Positions 54,257 to 64,000 of a stretch of 64,000 bases of DNA are shown here, piece after piece. How positions within the stretch are numbered: position 1 is the stretch's first letter; the number at the start of each line of letters is the position of its first letter. Made by a program: the position numbers and the translations under genes. A model generated the notes under the pieces. It worked only from the letters and a program-made list of their open reading frames with translations, was not told the origin of the DNA and did no database searches. Origin of the DNA: Cordylochernes scorpioides (taxonomy: Eukaryota > Arthropoda > Arachnida > Pseudoscorpiones > Chernetidae); NCBI GenBank assembly GCA_030710605.1, contig CP092863.1, positions 110,720,948 to 110,784,947 of the forward strand, written 5' to 3'.

Positions 54257-57050
54257 AAAAAAAAATACGACTCCTGTATTTTGTAAGGCGAGAAGTTTGC
54301 CTTTCTCTTTGAAAAAAAAAGTAGAAAACGAAATCGATGGCATGGTTAACGAGGGAATTTTACAACCTATTGAGTATGCCAACTGGGCCGCACCTATAGT
54401 ACCAGTACTGAAGAAAGATGGGAGCCTTAGAATTTGCGGCGATTTTAGATGCACCGCAAATAAGGCCATAGAATTGGATAAGTACCCGCTGCCATCAATA
54501 GACGAAATATTTTCAAAATTGTCTGGAAATACAGTATTTTCGTCATTGGACTTATCCAGAGCTTATTTGCAGGTCAGATTATCTGAAGAGGCCAAAAGAG
54601 TGGTGAACATTAATACTACGAAGGGCTTATTTGCCTTTAAAAGGCTACCCTATGGAGTAGCTGTAGCACCAAACAAGTTCCAAAGAGAAATGGACAATCT
54701 ATTTGCAGATATGTCGGGAGTGGCTTGCTACATCGATGACATCCTGGTAGCCGGAAAGGATCATAAGGATCACGAGCAAAAGCTGGAATTGGTCTTTAAA
54801 AGGCTGCAAGAAAAAGGTTTAAGATTAAACAAGGATAAATGCAAATTCGCAGTAAATGCTGTTGAATATTTAGGTTTTAAAATAGATAAAAAAGGACTGC
54901 ATCCCATAAGTAGTAAAATAGAAGCGGTGGTAGAGGCGCCTGAACCTACAAACGTTTCTCAATTGAGATCTTTTATAGGTCTCCTTATGTATTACTCTAG
55001 GTTTATAAGAAATATTGCAGATATTTTAGCGCCCTTCTATCACCTCTTAAAAAAGAATTCCAAATGGAACTGGACTGGCGAACACCGTATGTTATTTGCA
55101 AAATGCAAAGCATTGCTAACTAACGAGTCGGTGCTGGCACATTATGATACAACTAAGGAACTAGTCCTTGCATGTGACGCCTCTAGCTATGGCTTAGGAG
55201 TGGTTCTGAGTCACAGGAACGATAGAAAGGAAGAAACTCCTATAGCCTTTGCTTCAAGAACGCTAACTGAAGCGGAAAGGCGGTATTCGCAATTAGAAAA
55301 AGAAGCCTTAAGCATCATTTTTGGGTGTGAGAAATTCCGACAATATCTATTGGGACGTGAATTTGTGTTGATTACAGACAACCGACCTTTAATGCACATT
55401 TTTTCACCCCAGAAACCGATCCCCATATGTGCTGCATCAAGAATTAAGAGGTGGTCTTTAAAATTGTCTGCATTTAAATACACTGTGGAGTTTCGAAAAA
55501 CTGAAGATAATGGCAATGCAGACGCGTTATCACGATTACCTTTAGTCTCAAAGACCACGGAATCTTTGGATGAGGATCAGGTGCTTCTCCTTCGGAAAAT
55601 GAGTGAGGTCCCCTTCTCATTCCAGGATGTGGCAGTTGAGACACGCCGGGATAAATTGCTATCAATTGTGTTGAGAAATGTTAGGGAAAATAATTGGCAA
55701 ATTCCAAAGGTATCGCAGGAAAATCCACTTTGTTCCTATTATAGGATAAAAGACGAATTAAGTTGTGAGTTTGGTTGTCTGCAATGGCGTGAAAGAGTGA
55801 TAATTCCCCAGAAATTAAGATCCTCAATTTTGAACGATTTACATGAGATGCACCTAGGGATGGTGAAAATGAAAATGATTGCTAGACGGTATTTTTGGTG
55901 GCCAGGCATAGACAAGAACATTGAAGAGTTGGCTAGAGATTGTAGAATCTGCCAAGAATCTGCAAGTATGCCGCCGTCTACCATTTCAGAGTGGACTTGG
56001 CCTGAGAAGCCGTGGCACCGTCTACACTTAGATCTAGCAGGTCCCTTTATGGGACGAATGTTTATGGTCCTTGTAGACGCGTACACCAAATGGCTGGAGA
56101 TTGTCATCATAAAGGACATTACGAGCAGGACCATCATAGGACATCTTAGGGAGATCTTTGCCAGATTTGGATTACCTGAACTTTTGGTAACCGATAATGG
56201 CAGACAATTTGTCTCAAGTGAATTTGAGGAATTTACAAAAATAAATAGTATAAGACACACAAAAACGAGTCCGTACAATCCCAGCACTAAAGGCTTAGCT
56301 GAGCGATATGTACGTGAATTTAAAACCTCTTTACGAAAGAACCAAGGAAAGGACAGTGTAGAAATCAATCTACAGCGATTTTTATTCGCCCATAGAGCTT
56401 TTCCTCAAACGGTATTAAAGGAGTCTCCCGCGGAACTTTTAATGAAAAGAAATCTAAGATCAAGATTTTCAAATTTAATTCCGAAAATGGCGAAGGTAGG
56501 AGAGGTGTACCATGATGCCACGAGGAAGCAAAAGCATTTTTCGGTCGGCTCTGATGTGTATTTTCGGAGTTTTGTTAACGGACCAAAATGGAAAAAGGGC
56601 AGGATCATGGAACTACTGAGCAGCCGACATTACCTTATAGAAGACGAAGGCCGTTATGTGAAAAGACACATAAATCAACTAAGGCCAGTTATCAAGAGAG
56701 AAGTTCCTGAAGTGAGAGATTTGGTATTGCCGGGTACATCAAGAGATTTTATACTGCCTGGTACTTCTCGAGATCACCCTGGGCTTGGAGGACAGGAGAA
56801 GACAAGGGAAGAAGCCCCGGAGGTGGACGAAGAATTGAAGGGAGCGGAGTCTTCAGCACAAGAGGACACTCCAGAACCAGAACCGGGCCCTGCTGCTGCG
56901 GCTGTCCCTGTCCCTGTGCGCAGTCCAAGACCGCAGCGATCCAGAAGACCGCCAGAACCAGAACCGGGCCCTGCGGCTGTCCCTGTCCCTGTGCGCAGTC
57001 CAAGACCGCAGCGATCCAGAAGACCGCCAGACCGGCTGCACTACTATTAA
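54243..57050 (+). CDS. Pol: reverse transcriptase, RNase H, integrase
   Basis: 935 codons. RT with LDLSRAYLQV and the catalytic YIDD at residues 163-166. RNase H with ACDASSYGLG near 311, an ALSIIFGCEKFRQYL block and TDNRPL near 380. Integrase with an HHCC-type zinc domain (ending RDCRICQ) near 560 and a DDE core: LHLDLAGPF, VTDNGRQF, and GLAERYV with the Glu. The C-terminus has a proline-rich tail with a 26-residue duplication (PEPGPAA..RPQRSRRPP). All catalytic residues I can recognise are present. The first residues overlap the A run, so the true junction with protease is uncertain. Confidence 0.92.
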   Translation: MIFIKKKNTTPVFCKARSLPFSLKKKVENEIDGMVNEGILQPIEYANWAAPIVPVLKKDGSLRICGDFRCTANKAIELDKYPLPSIDEIFSKLSGNTVFSSLDLSRAYLQVRLSEEAKRVVNINTTKGLFAFKRLPYGVAVAPNKFQREMDNLFADMSGVACYIDDILVAGKDHKDHEQKLELVFKRLQEKGLRLNKDKCKFAVNAVEYLGFKIDKKGLHPISSKIEAVVEAPEPTNVSQLRSFIGLLMYYSRFIRNIADILAPFYHLLKKNSKWNWTGEHRMLFAKCKALLTNESVLAHYDTTKELVLACDASSYGLGVVLSHRNDRKEETPIAFASRTLTEAERRYSQLEKEALSIIFGCEKFRQYLLGREFVLITDNRPLMHIFSPQKPIPICAASRIKRWSLKLSAFKYTVEFRKTEDNGNADALSRLPLVSKTTESLDEDQVLLLRKMSEVPFSFQDVAVETRRDKLLSIVLRNVRENNWQIPKVSQENPLCSYYRIKDELSCEFGCLQWRERVIIPQKLRSSILNDLHEMHLGMVKMKMIARRYFWWPGIDKNIEELARDCRICQESASMPPSTISEWTWPEKPWHRLHLDLAGPFMGRMFMVLVDAYTKWLEIVIIKDITSRTIIGHLREIFARFGLPELLVTDNGRQFVSSEFEEFTKINSIRHTKTSPYNPSTKGLAERYVREFKTSLRKNQGKDSVEINLQRFLFAHRAFPQTVLKESPAELLMKRNLRSRFSNLIPKMAKVGEVYHDATRKQKHFSVGSDVYFRSFVNGPKWKKGRIMELLSSRHYLIEDEGRYVKRHINQLRPVIKREVPEVRDLVLPGTSRDFILPGTSRDHPGLGGQEKTREEAPEVDEELKGAESSAQEDTPEPEPGPAAAAVPVPVRSPRPQRSRRPPEPEPGPAAVPVPVRSPRPQRSRRPPDRLHYY

Positions 57051-57061
57051 GAGGGGAGATG

Positions 57062-57229
57062 TGTTGTGTATGCAAATTGTTAAATATCTGTATGTATTTT
57101 GCATGTTTTTTTATTATTAATATGTAAATATTTATTTGTATATATAGAACTTTTACGGTGCAATAAAGGAGAGATTGACCAGTAACTATAGGCTCCGTGT
57201 CGTGACGACTACTGGGAGGCGATACAACA
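57062..57229 (+). repeat. 3' LTR
   Basis: 168 bp, identical by eye to the 5' LTR, followed by ATTTA. Confidence 0.95.
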
Positions 57230-57485
57230 ATTTACAATACGCAATAATATTGTGGCAAAGAAATAATTTATATTTTATTAATTTAATTTAATTATTCAAT
57301 GAAAATATTTAAAACACATATTTTTATTATTTTATATTTGTAAAATCATCATTTAGTTACCTAGCTTGCTTGCTCGATATTCTCTAGCTGTAGATAGTTT
57401 GGTTGATAATTGTCGACTGGTCGTGTTGACGTCATCAATAAATACACTCACATCTCCAGATATACAAAGACTTGATTTCTACGCT

Positions 57486-57488
<3 letters not shown>

Positions 57489-57541
<53 letters not shown>
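57489..57541. repeat. (AT)n microsatellite
   Basis: About 26 AT dinucleotides. In the left arm this site holds an R8 copy. Confidence 0.95.
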
Positions 57542-57543
<2 letters not shown>

Positions 57544-57849
57544 ATATGCTAAAAAAATATTATTAAAATAAGAATTAATTGAGACAGGAGTAAATTAGTC
57601 TAATTATTATTTGAATTTAGCATTCAATGAATCAATGGTGTAAAGATACAAAATATATCTATAATAAAATATAATAATTTACATATAAAAAATTCAATTG
57701 AGTTATATAACAATAGGAAAATATAAATATTTTAAATATACACTTTTTTTCACGTGTTAATTATTTTAAAAATTTAAATTCACATTTTCATTATAAAAGT
57801 ATAAACTATGAAGAAAGCTTTATTTAAAATTTACATAATTCCACTTCAT

Positions 57850-58255
57850 AAAAATAAAGTTTTTTTTTTTTGCTCATCCCTAGTACACGTGGTACAGGCC
57901 ATGATAATCATGGTGGATAGATGTAGGCGACTGCTTTTTACTGTTAGTGTACCACATGTCTACACATGTGAAAAACACTTCAACTTTGCACTCATAAATG
58001 TACCAGAGCCCCTTTTGGTTATATGCACTCGCTGGTGGGGTTGAACTTTCGCAAGAATCGGGGGACATTTTTTTGAAAATATAAAAATAAAGAAATTAAA
58101 TTTTGACCAATGACAAATTTGTTTTCATATGATCTACATTAATTTGTAAATTAAATTCACTGTGCAATAAATTGATAAAGAGGGAGCAATCTCTCGAAAT
58201 ATTTTAAGAAAAAATTGTTTTGTTTTTTTTTTTCTTTACAGATCCAGGTACGCCT
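57850..58255. repeat. Repeat block present only in the right arm
   Basis: Contains TAGTACACGTGGTACAGGCC and CTGGTGGGGTTGAAC, related to 40-430, then half of the 39,232-type MITE (CTTTACAGATCCAGGTAC). The left arm lacks it at the matching point near 26,505-26,545. Confidence 0.65.
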
Positions 58256-58649
58256 TTTTATATAATTAAAGTCATTATTTTATAAACTCTTAGTTTTTAT
58301 GTTTAATAAGATTTTATTTTCCGTTTTATAATATTAAACATGTTAATTAATGTGCTAGTTCTTTTACATTTTAATATAAGTGTAAACTATTTTTTTATTT
58401 AAATACATAGGTTTTGCACTTTTAAGATAACATTTTACACTTTAATGCCTTTTTCAAAAAATTTAATAACAATTTTTTTTTCACTTTTTAACATTTTCAT
58501 TTTTAAGCAATATTTTTTCGATATTATTTGAAACTATAACAATATATTGTTTTTTTTTCGAATTCTTAATTGAAAAACACTGCAAATAAATAAACATATC
58601 AACTTTTAAAAGTAACTATTTCATTATTTACTTTTCCTTATTTTGAAAA

Positions 58650-59250
58650 AATAGAGCAATCCATAAATAAATCTTTAATTAAAAAGTCATATATTGGATC
58701 AAAATATCATTTATTTTACCAATATTTCAGTTGGCTGAACACCAACCTTAGACAAACCTTTACTCGGGTAAAACCCGGGCGAAGCCGGGTACATCCATAC
58801 AAGAATAATGATACAATTCCAAGGCAAGATACTATTCCTTTAACTTCCAATTACCGAGGGAACCAATTAATATTGATTTTATTCAATTTATCGAGTATTT
58901 TTCAAGGGACCGGGAAAAAATGTTCACTTTATCGAGAGATTCGTTAGACAAACCTTTACTCGGGTAAAACCCGGGCGAAGCCGGGTACGTCTGCTAGTCT
59001 TTATATAAAAAAGCATATATTGGATCAAAATATTATTTATTTTACCAATATTTCAGTTGACTGAACGCCAACCTTTATCAAGGTATTATAACATTTTAAA
59101 GTGTGTCAACAACAAATTCAGCGCCACATAACGTCCCGTGACACACTTCAAAATGTTATAACACCTTGATAAAGGTTGGCGTTCAGCCAACTGAAATATT
59201 GGTAAAATAAATTATATTTTGATCCAATATATGCCTTTTTCATTAAACTT
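58650..59250. repeat. R1 and Helitron end (mirror of 25,332-25,935)
   Basis: Hairpins CCCGGGCGAAGCCGGG near 58,776 and 58,970; CTAG follows the second at about 58,995-58,998. R1 arms are on both sides. Confidence 0.75.
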
Positions 59251-59469
59251 TTCTTTATTTGTCTTAATTATGAAAATCCGCTCGGGAAACGTATAAAGCA
59301 CAAAGAAGGAGGAATTTAAAGTTAATGACCCACCATAGCTGTAACCAGATGTATATATAAATATATATATTATATAATCTAAAACGGAAATATTTTATTT
59401 TTTAAAAACATATATTTTACTTTCATCATTGACTATTATTTTATTTTTGACCATAGATTTAGAACTTAA

Positions 59470-59710
59470 CACTTTGAATATTTGTTGTAAATATGTATAG
59501 TTGACCTACCTATTTTTTCAATCACGAATATAGAATTCATTTTATAAATTCTATATTACTGTGATAAATAATTTTATGTGTAATTTTCTTCAAGTAATTC
59601 AAAATAAAAACTACTTGATAAGTAAATGGTTTATTTTCTATTTTTCACGACTGTACCTTCAATACTCTATCTTTTTCAACATCAAAACAAAATATTCATT
59701 ATATACATAT
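59470..59710 (+). repeat. R8 copy (mirror of 24,880)
   Basis: TTTGTTGTAAATATGTATAG through CTGTACCTTCAATACTC. The arms are collinear up to here; the right-only block starts at about 59,710. Confidence 0.7.
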
Positions 59711-59814
59711 TATATAATCTAAAAACTCAAATATTTCTATATTTTTTAAAATATATATTTTATTTTATTCATTGATAATTTTACTTTTGTTATCATCGTT
59801 TTTTTAGAAAGACT

Positions 59815-60070
59815 TTCAGTTTTGTTGTAAATATGCATAGTTAACATATCTATCCTTTTAAATCACTAATATAGGATTAACTTTATAAATTCTATATAAT
59901 GTGAAAATAACTAATGTGTAATATTTCCCCAAGTAATTGAAAATTAAAGCTACTTGACGGTAAATAATTATCTTTTTTTTATCACGACTGCACCTCAACC
60001 CTTTATCTTATCGATCCTTTGTCTTATCAACCCTTTATCTAACAACAACAACAAAATATTCATAACATAT
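59815..60070 (+). repeat. R8 copy, right arm only
   Basis: Very close to the left-only copy at 27,330-27,590 and in the same orientation, so the two are not mirror images. Confidence 0.7.
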
Positions 60071-60074
60071 CTAT

Positions 60075-60575
60075 ATCTATATATATAAAAATGGATGTTT
60101 GTTGGTCCGTCCGTCCGTTTGTCAGTGATAATCTACTACATCGCTCAACCAATCGTGATGAAACTTTGGGAAGATGTTTAGTATACTACCGGGATGGTTT
60201 ATGGCTAATTACTCTTTAGAAATAACCTTTCGTTGCATTATTATTTACAATAAAACGTAAATTCACTCGCAATCTGCGCCCCTCTCGCGGTAGACGGGGG
60301 ATGGCGGCGCGCGACGATTGGCTGCCGGCGCAGCACGTGACCTCCCTGCCCCCCCCCCCCCCCCCCCGCCGCAGTAAATGAGATCTCCCGGCTGACGGCC
60401 GAGCAGCGCCCTCTAGAACGCGTGACGATTTTGACGGCGCGGGGCGCTCCCCGTTGGACAGTTGCGCGGGGGCAGAGTGACCTCGCGGGTGCCCTCCGGG
60501 AACTACGTCCATCTTCCATATGTAATATACATTTAATCGTGTAAACCCGGGCGTTGCCCGGGTCATTCGTCTACA
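60075..60575 (+). mobile_element. Helitron-like element with GC-rich interior
   Basis: Starts TCTATATATATAAAAATGGA and ends with hairpin CCCGGGCGTTGCCCGGG, TCATTCGTCTAC (CTAC in place of CTAG). The interior 60,270-60,510 is strongly GC-rich, with poly-C at 60,350-60,367, very different from its surroundings. Frames on the minus strand (up to 116 codons) show no domain. Confidence 0.55.
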
Positions 60576-61043
60576 AATTCGCAGTAGTTCACTAATTCAA
60601 ACCAAAATATCCATACATAGGTAAAAGAATACTGGGAAGACTGACATTTATTAATGCAGTGATTATAATCAATGATTACAATGAAGGGCTATATTGTCTA
60701 TATATATAAAAATCACTTCCAAATATTAACGTAACGTTCCATTCTCAATCCCGTTGGGCTTTAGATCGGCAAAAACATTTTTATCTTTATTAGTGAATAT
60801 TAACTTTACTGTACTGAATAGTTTAGTATAATAATATAATAAGGGCTATATTATCTATGTATATAAAAATCACTTTCATATTTTATCGTAACGTTCCATT
60901 CTCAATCCCGTAGGGCTTTAGATCTGCTAAAACATTTTTATCTTTATAAGTGAATATTGACTTTACTGTACTGAATAGTTTAGTATAATGTTAATTTAAC
61001 ATATTACAATTTAGCCACAGCAAGGCGTGGCCGGGTCCGCTAG
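60576..61043 (+). mobile_element. Second Helitron-like remnant
   Basis: Opens with the CAAATTCGCAGTAGTTCACT block shared with 5,216. Contains two copies of an about 165-bp unit (TATATAAAAATCACTT..CATTCTCAATCCCGT..GGGCTTTAGATC) and ends AGGCGTGGCCGGGTCCGCTAG (CTAG 61,040-61,043). Confidence 0.5.
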
Positions 61044-61056
61044 TATATATATAATG

Positions 61057-61530
61057 GTCCAGAGGAAACCAACTTCTCTCCCAAAATTTTAATATCTCAG
61101 AAGCATGGACAAATTCCTGGATCAGCTCCGATATCCCAAACAAGAACCTCATCACAAGCCCAAGTGTCAAGATCCCAGGTTTTTCCCTCCCTCGACGAGA
61201 ATGGGTGCTTCTAAACCGCTTTAGGACAGGACAGGGAAGGTGTGCAGAGCTGATGAAGTTATGGGGCTACACCAAAGATCCAAATTGTGCCTGCAACGTC
61301 CCACAATCAATGTCCCATATACTAGACGACTGCCCGCTGTACAAATTCAATGGAGGAATCTCCAATCTCCACTCTGTCACCCCGGAAGCCCTGAACTGGC
61401 TGAAGGCCTTGCCCCTCAGACTTTAATGACCGATATGTCCTCACTTCTTTTTTCTAGATTTGGTTCATTTTGTCTCCTCTCTAATTGTAAAGATGTTGCT
61501 GTATCACCTCATAAGCATAAATAAATAAAA
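61057..61530 (+). pseudogene. LINE ORF2 C-terminus, right arm only
   Basis: About 123 codons to the stop at 61,426. Features: SEAWTNSW, LPRREWVLLNRFRTGQGRC, CACNVPQSMSHILDDCPLYK (zinc-finger-like C.C..H..C) and a WLKALPLRL end, a widespread non-LTR retrotransposon C-terminal domain. The 3' tail ends CATAAGCATAAATAAATAAA. Truncated at the 5' side. Confidence 0.8.
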
Positions 61531-61879
61531 ATCAAAAGGCTAAAGAATCCAATTTCACACAAAAAAAGTACCAAATAACAATATAATATTTTACATTCAA
61601 AAACAACTTTCTATCAATAAATTTTCAAATAAAGTTTTTAAAAGCTTTTAATTTTTTTTTAATATATAAAAAGGAGTATTGAAATCAACATAAATTACAT
61701 GTAATATTTTTAAAATATTATTTTTATTTTTCAAACTTTTATATTTCTGCAAACATAATATATATTTTGGGAAAATTTATAATAATTATTATAATTAATA
61801 GTATTCCTTTATATTATTATAGAAATGCAATTATATATAATTTATCTAGCAATATAAACATTTATATTCTATTGACGTT

Positions 61880-62140
61880 ATGTGGCGCTGAATTTGTTGT
61901 TGACACAGTTTAAAAATTTGAAAATAGAGCAATCTCCATAAATAAAACTTTAATTAAAAAAGCATATTTTGATCCAATATATGCCTTTTTAATTAAACAC
62001 TTTAAAATGTTATAATACCTTGATAAAGTTTGGTGTTCAGCCAAATGAAATATTGGTAAAATAAATTATATTTTGATCCAATATATGCCTTTTTAATTAA
62101 AGATTTATTTATGGATTGCTCTATTTTCAAAATTAAGGTT
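61880..62140. repeat. R1 copy (mirror of 24,245)
   Basis: Contains TTGACGTTATGTGGCGCTGA, both partial arms, and ATGGATTGCTCTATTTTCAA. Confidence 0.8.
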
Positions 62141-62589
62141 TATTAATGTAATATTGAATATTTGCAATAACAAAAAATGAATACTAACAGCTAACTGAGT
62201 GTAGCAATACTAACATTTCAGATTTTTAAATAGGCCATTTTTGAACTTATATTTCTTCTATTTTCTATTTACTTCTAGCGTTTTTCAAAAAGAGAATTCA
62301 GAATAAATAATATAAACAGAATAAAATATAATAAAATAAATAATTTATTAATATCAAATAGCATTTTAAATCGATATATCAAACAATTACACAAAAAAAA
62401 CTATCTATTGATGTAAATAAACTCTATTTCAATGCTAATATAAAAATTTAAAAATGCCAATTAACAGAAGGGAAAAAGCAAATAGCATAAGTCATTTGAA
62501 AAATGTTTTGCTGTACAAAATTGATTTCGAAGGAAAACTAGTGTTAGGAAGCGAACTAAATATAATTAAAATTATACAAAAAAATACCA

Positions 62590-63285
62590 AATTAAAAGCA
62601 ACTCAAGCCGCAAGGTGATAAAAAAGGTATAGGCGAGAAATGAAAGATTTTTTTGAGCAGTTAATTATTATTTTAAATCACAGAAGCGGTCAACTGTAAA
62701 TATCATCATAATAATATTGAGGACAGCGGCAAAAAAAAAAAAAAAGATGCCAGAATTAGAGCAAAGGCGGCAAGGTACCACAGATTGTATTTCACTTAAT
62801 AACATTTCTCACGGGATCGTCTGATAATAAGCAACTATAGGTTCCAGCAAAATCAAAACTTACTTACTCTCTCAAAAATAAACCATTGTTATTTTCCTTC
62901 AGGCGTGGGAATGAGCAAATTTTTTTTTCGCCTTCCATTTTTTCTCCATTTATTATTATTCTAGGAATCCGGGCTGGTAAGTAAAATATTCGTTTGGCAA
63001 GGCTGATTCCAATTAAGAAGCGGTATAAGAAAAAAAAAGTCTTATTTCCATAATCAATTAAATTCAGTCAAACTTGGTGGTATATCTGATGTTGTGAAGA
63101 TGATGGATAGAGACATGGTCGCCCTATGGAGAAACGCTTGGCTACAAATTAGAAGCAGAAGATTGGAAGCGAGGGTGGTTTAAGGTGTGCCTTCATGACT
63201 AAAAATCATTAAATAACTAAAAATCATATCTCTTTTCCTTTAGCCGACACTCTTTTTTTTTCGGATGAAAAATGGCGAAGGGACT
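62590..63285. promoter_or_regulatory. Candidate non-coding segment (mirror of 23,085-23,790)
   Basis: The same mixed-composition island in reverse with a few base differences, for example in GGATGAAAAATGGCG. Confidence 0.25.
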
Positions 63286-63716
63286 TCGAAAATTTTCAAA
63301 ATAAAAAAAAAGATCGTTTGCCATTTATTTCACCATCATCAATAATTACGAAATATGAAGGTCAATTTTTTTAAATATATGTTAAGAAATTCTCCCCTCC
63401 ATTTTTTAATTAAAAAGTCGCATCTGATCTATATTTTTTCATGTAATGAATTACTTTAGTATTATGTGTTGACAATTTTTAGTAAAATCTTGATAGCTTG
63501 ACTGAATAAATAAAAATAATAATAATATTTTAAAAATATAATCGATTAATATGAATATATAAGCTATTTTTAATATATTTATAAAGTATACCTTCTATAT
63601 AAATATATTTAAAGTATAAAAATTGAATCAAATTTAATAAAATAAGAGATTTCGTATAGAATTCAGTAGAATTTACTATTCAAAATAAGTTATTTAAATG
63701 TCATTATATATTATTT

Positions 63717-64000
63717 TGTAGATTTTTTTTACTTTCAAAATAGGCTATTTAGTTTTTATTATATATTATATTCAATAGATTTTTACCCTTTAAAATGTGT
63801 TATTTAATTATTATTATATATTATTCTGTACTCTCTTATAATTATTTTTACCTTTCAAAAAAAAAAAAAAGGATATTTATTTATTATATATATTGTTTGT
63901 CTGTAATATATATATTTAATTAAAAAGGCATATATTGGATCAAAATATCATTTATTTTACCAATACAGTGGTACCTCGACATACGAGCGCCCAAACATAC
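63717..64000. mobile_element. R1 fragment interrupted by a Tigger-like end
   Basis: AT-rich to 63,917, then R1 (GGCATATATTGGATCAAAAT..TTTACCAATA). At 63,966 R1 is broken after TA by CAGTGGTACCTCGACATACG, a start typical of pogo/Tigger-class transposons. The element continues beyond the window. Confidence 0.7.

Larger units (their letters stand above)
52771..57229 (+). mobile_element. Ty3/gypsy retrotransposon, Mag-like, near-complete
   Basis: 4,459 bp. Two 168-bp LTRs, gag-pol between them, a primer-binding candidate TGGCGACGAGTGTG two bases after the 5' LTR, and a purine tract AAGAGGGGAGA before the 3' LTR. Target duplication ATTTA on both sides (52,766-52,770 and 57,230-57,234). LTRs look identical, so the insertion is recent. 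Found only in the right arm; the left arm reads through the empty site (TGTAAATCATTG, about 28,015). No env gene. The Pol wording is that of K02A2.6-type/Mag elements. Confidence 0.95.
43545..63716 (-). repeat. Right arm of the giant inverted repeat
   Basis: Reverse complement of 22,655-40,804. Longer than the left arm by about 2 kb net: it gains a gypsy element (52,771-57,229), a 0.4-kb block (57,850-58,255) and a 1.8-kb block (59,710-61,530), and lacks the about 3.9-kb Helitron/Penelope block and several small repeats. Homology stops at about 63,716, beyond which the sequence differs from that left of 22,655. Confidence 0.95.

Noticed and set aside
53063-56608. Minus-strand frames opposite the gypsy gag-pol
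   Set aside because: Antisense shadows of a well-supported coding strand.

Overview
The window reads as repeat-rich, AT-rich DNA from a metazoan nuclear genome. Tc1, mariner, Tigger-type, Helitron, Penelope-like, LINE and Ty3/gypsy (Mag-like) elements occur side by side, which fits an invertebrate. An arthropod is my guess, but a mollusc or other lophotrochozoan cannot be excluded. I found no convincing host protein-coding gene. Nearly every supported open frame belongs to a transposable element, and most are broken.

1-22.6 kb: a decayed tandem array, MITEs, Helitron ends, a Tc1-like transposase fragment, a 2.4-kb minisatellite with 28-37 bp units, a Tc1-like or MITE element whose interior is a 76-bp tandem array, a defective LTR retrotransposon with a third LTR and a LINE nested in one LTR, a LINE 3' end, and a long AT-rich stretch.

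22.6-63.7 kb: one very large inverted repeat. The left arm (about 22,655-40,804) and the right arm (about 43,545-63,716) are reverse complements and near-identical where aligned by eye. The spacer is about 2.7 kb and contains a 100-N gap. Each arm has its own insertions and deletions. A 4.46-kb Mag-type gypsy element with identical 168-bp LTRs and a 5-bp target duplication is present only in the right arm, and the left arm keeps the empty site. A Penelope/Helitron block of about 3.9 kb is present only in the left arm. A Helitron/LINE block of about 1.8 kb is present only in the right arm. The structure is either a real giant palindrome or two haplotype contigs scaffolded head to head.

Family names used below. 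R1: fold-back repeat, arms with a GTTGGC/GCCAAC hairpin. R2: repeat encoding an FYCPYC-like reading frame. R3: repeat with TATCCCAGTACAATATCAC. R5: 21-bp-subrepeat palindrome. R6: TIR element beside a tRNA-like unit. R7: putative retroelement 3' end. R8: about 250-bp AT-rich repeat.

A recurring theme is a hammerhead-ribozyme-like core (CTGANGA, short hairpin, GAA) in several unrelated-looking repeat families. This fits known Penelope-type terminal ribozymes, but most copies look decayed.
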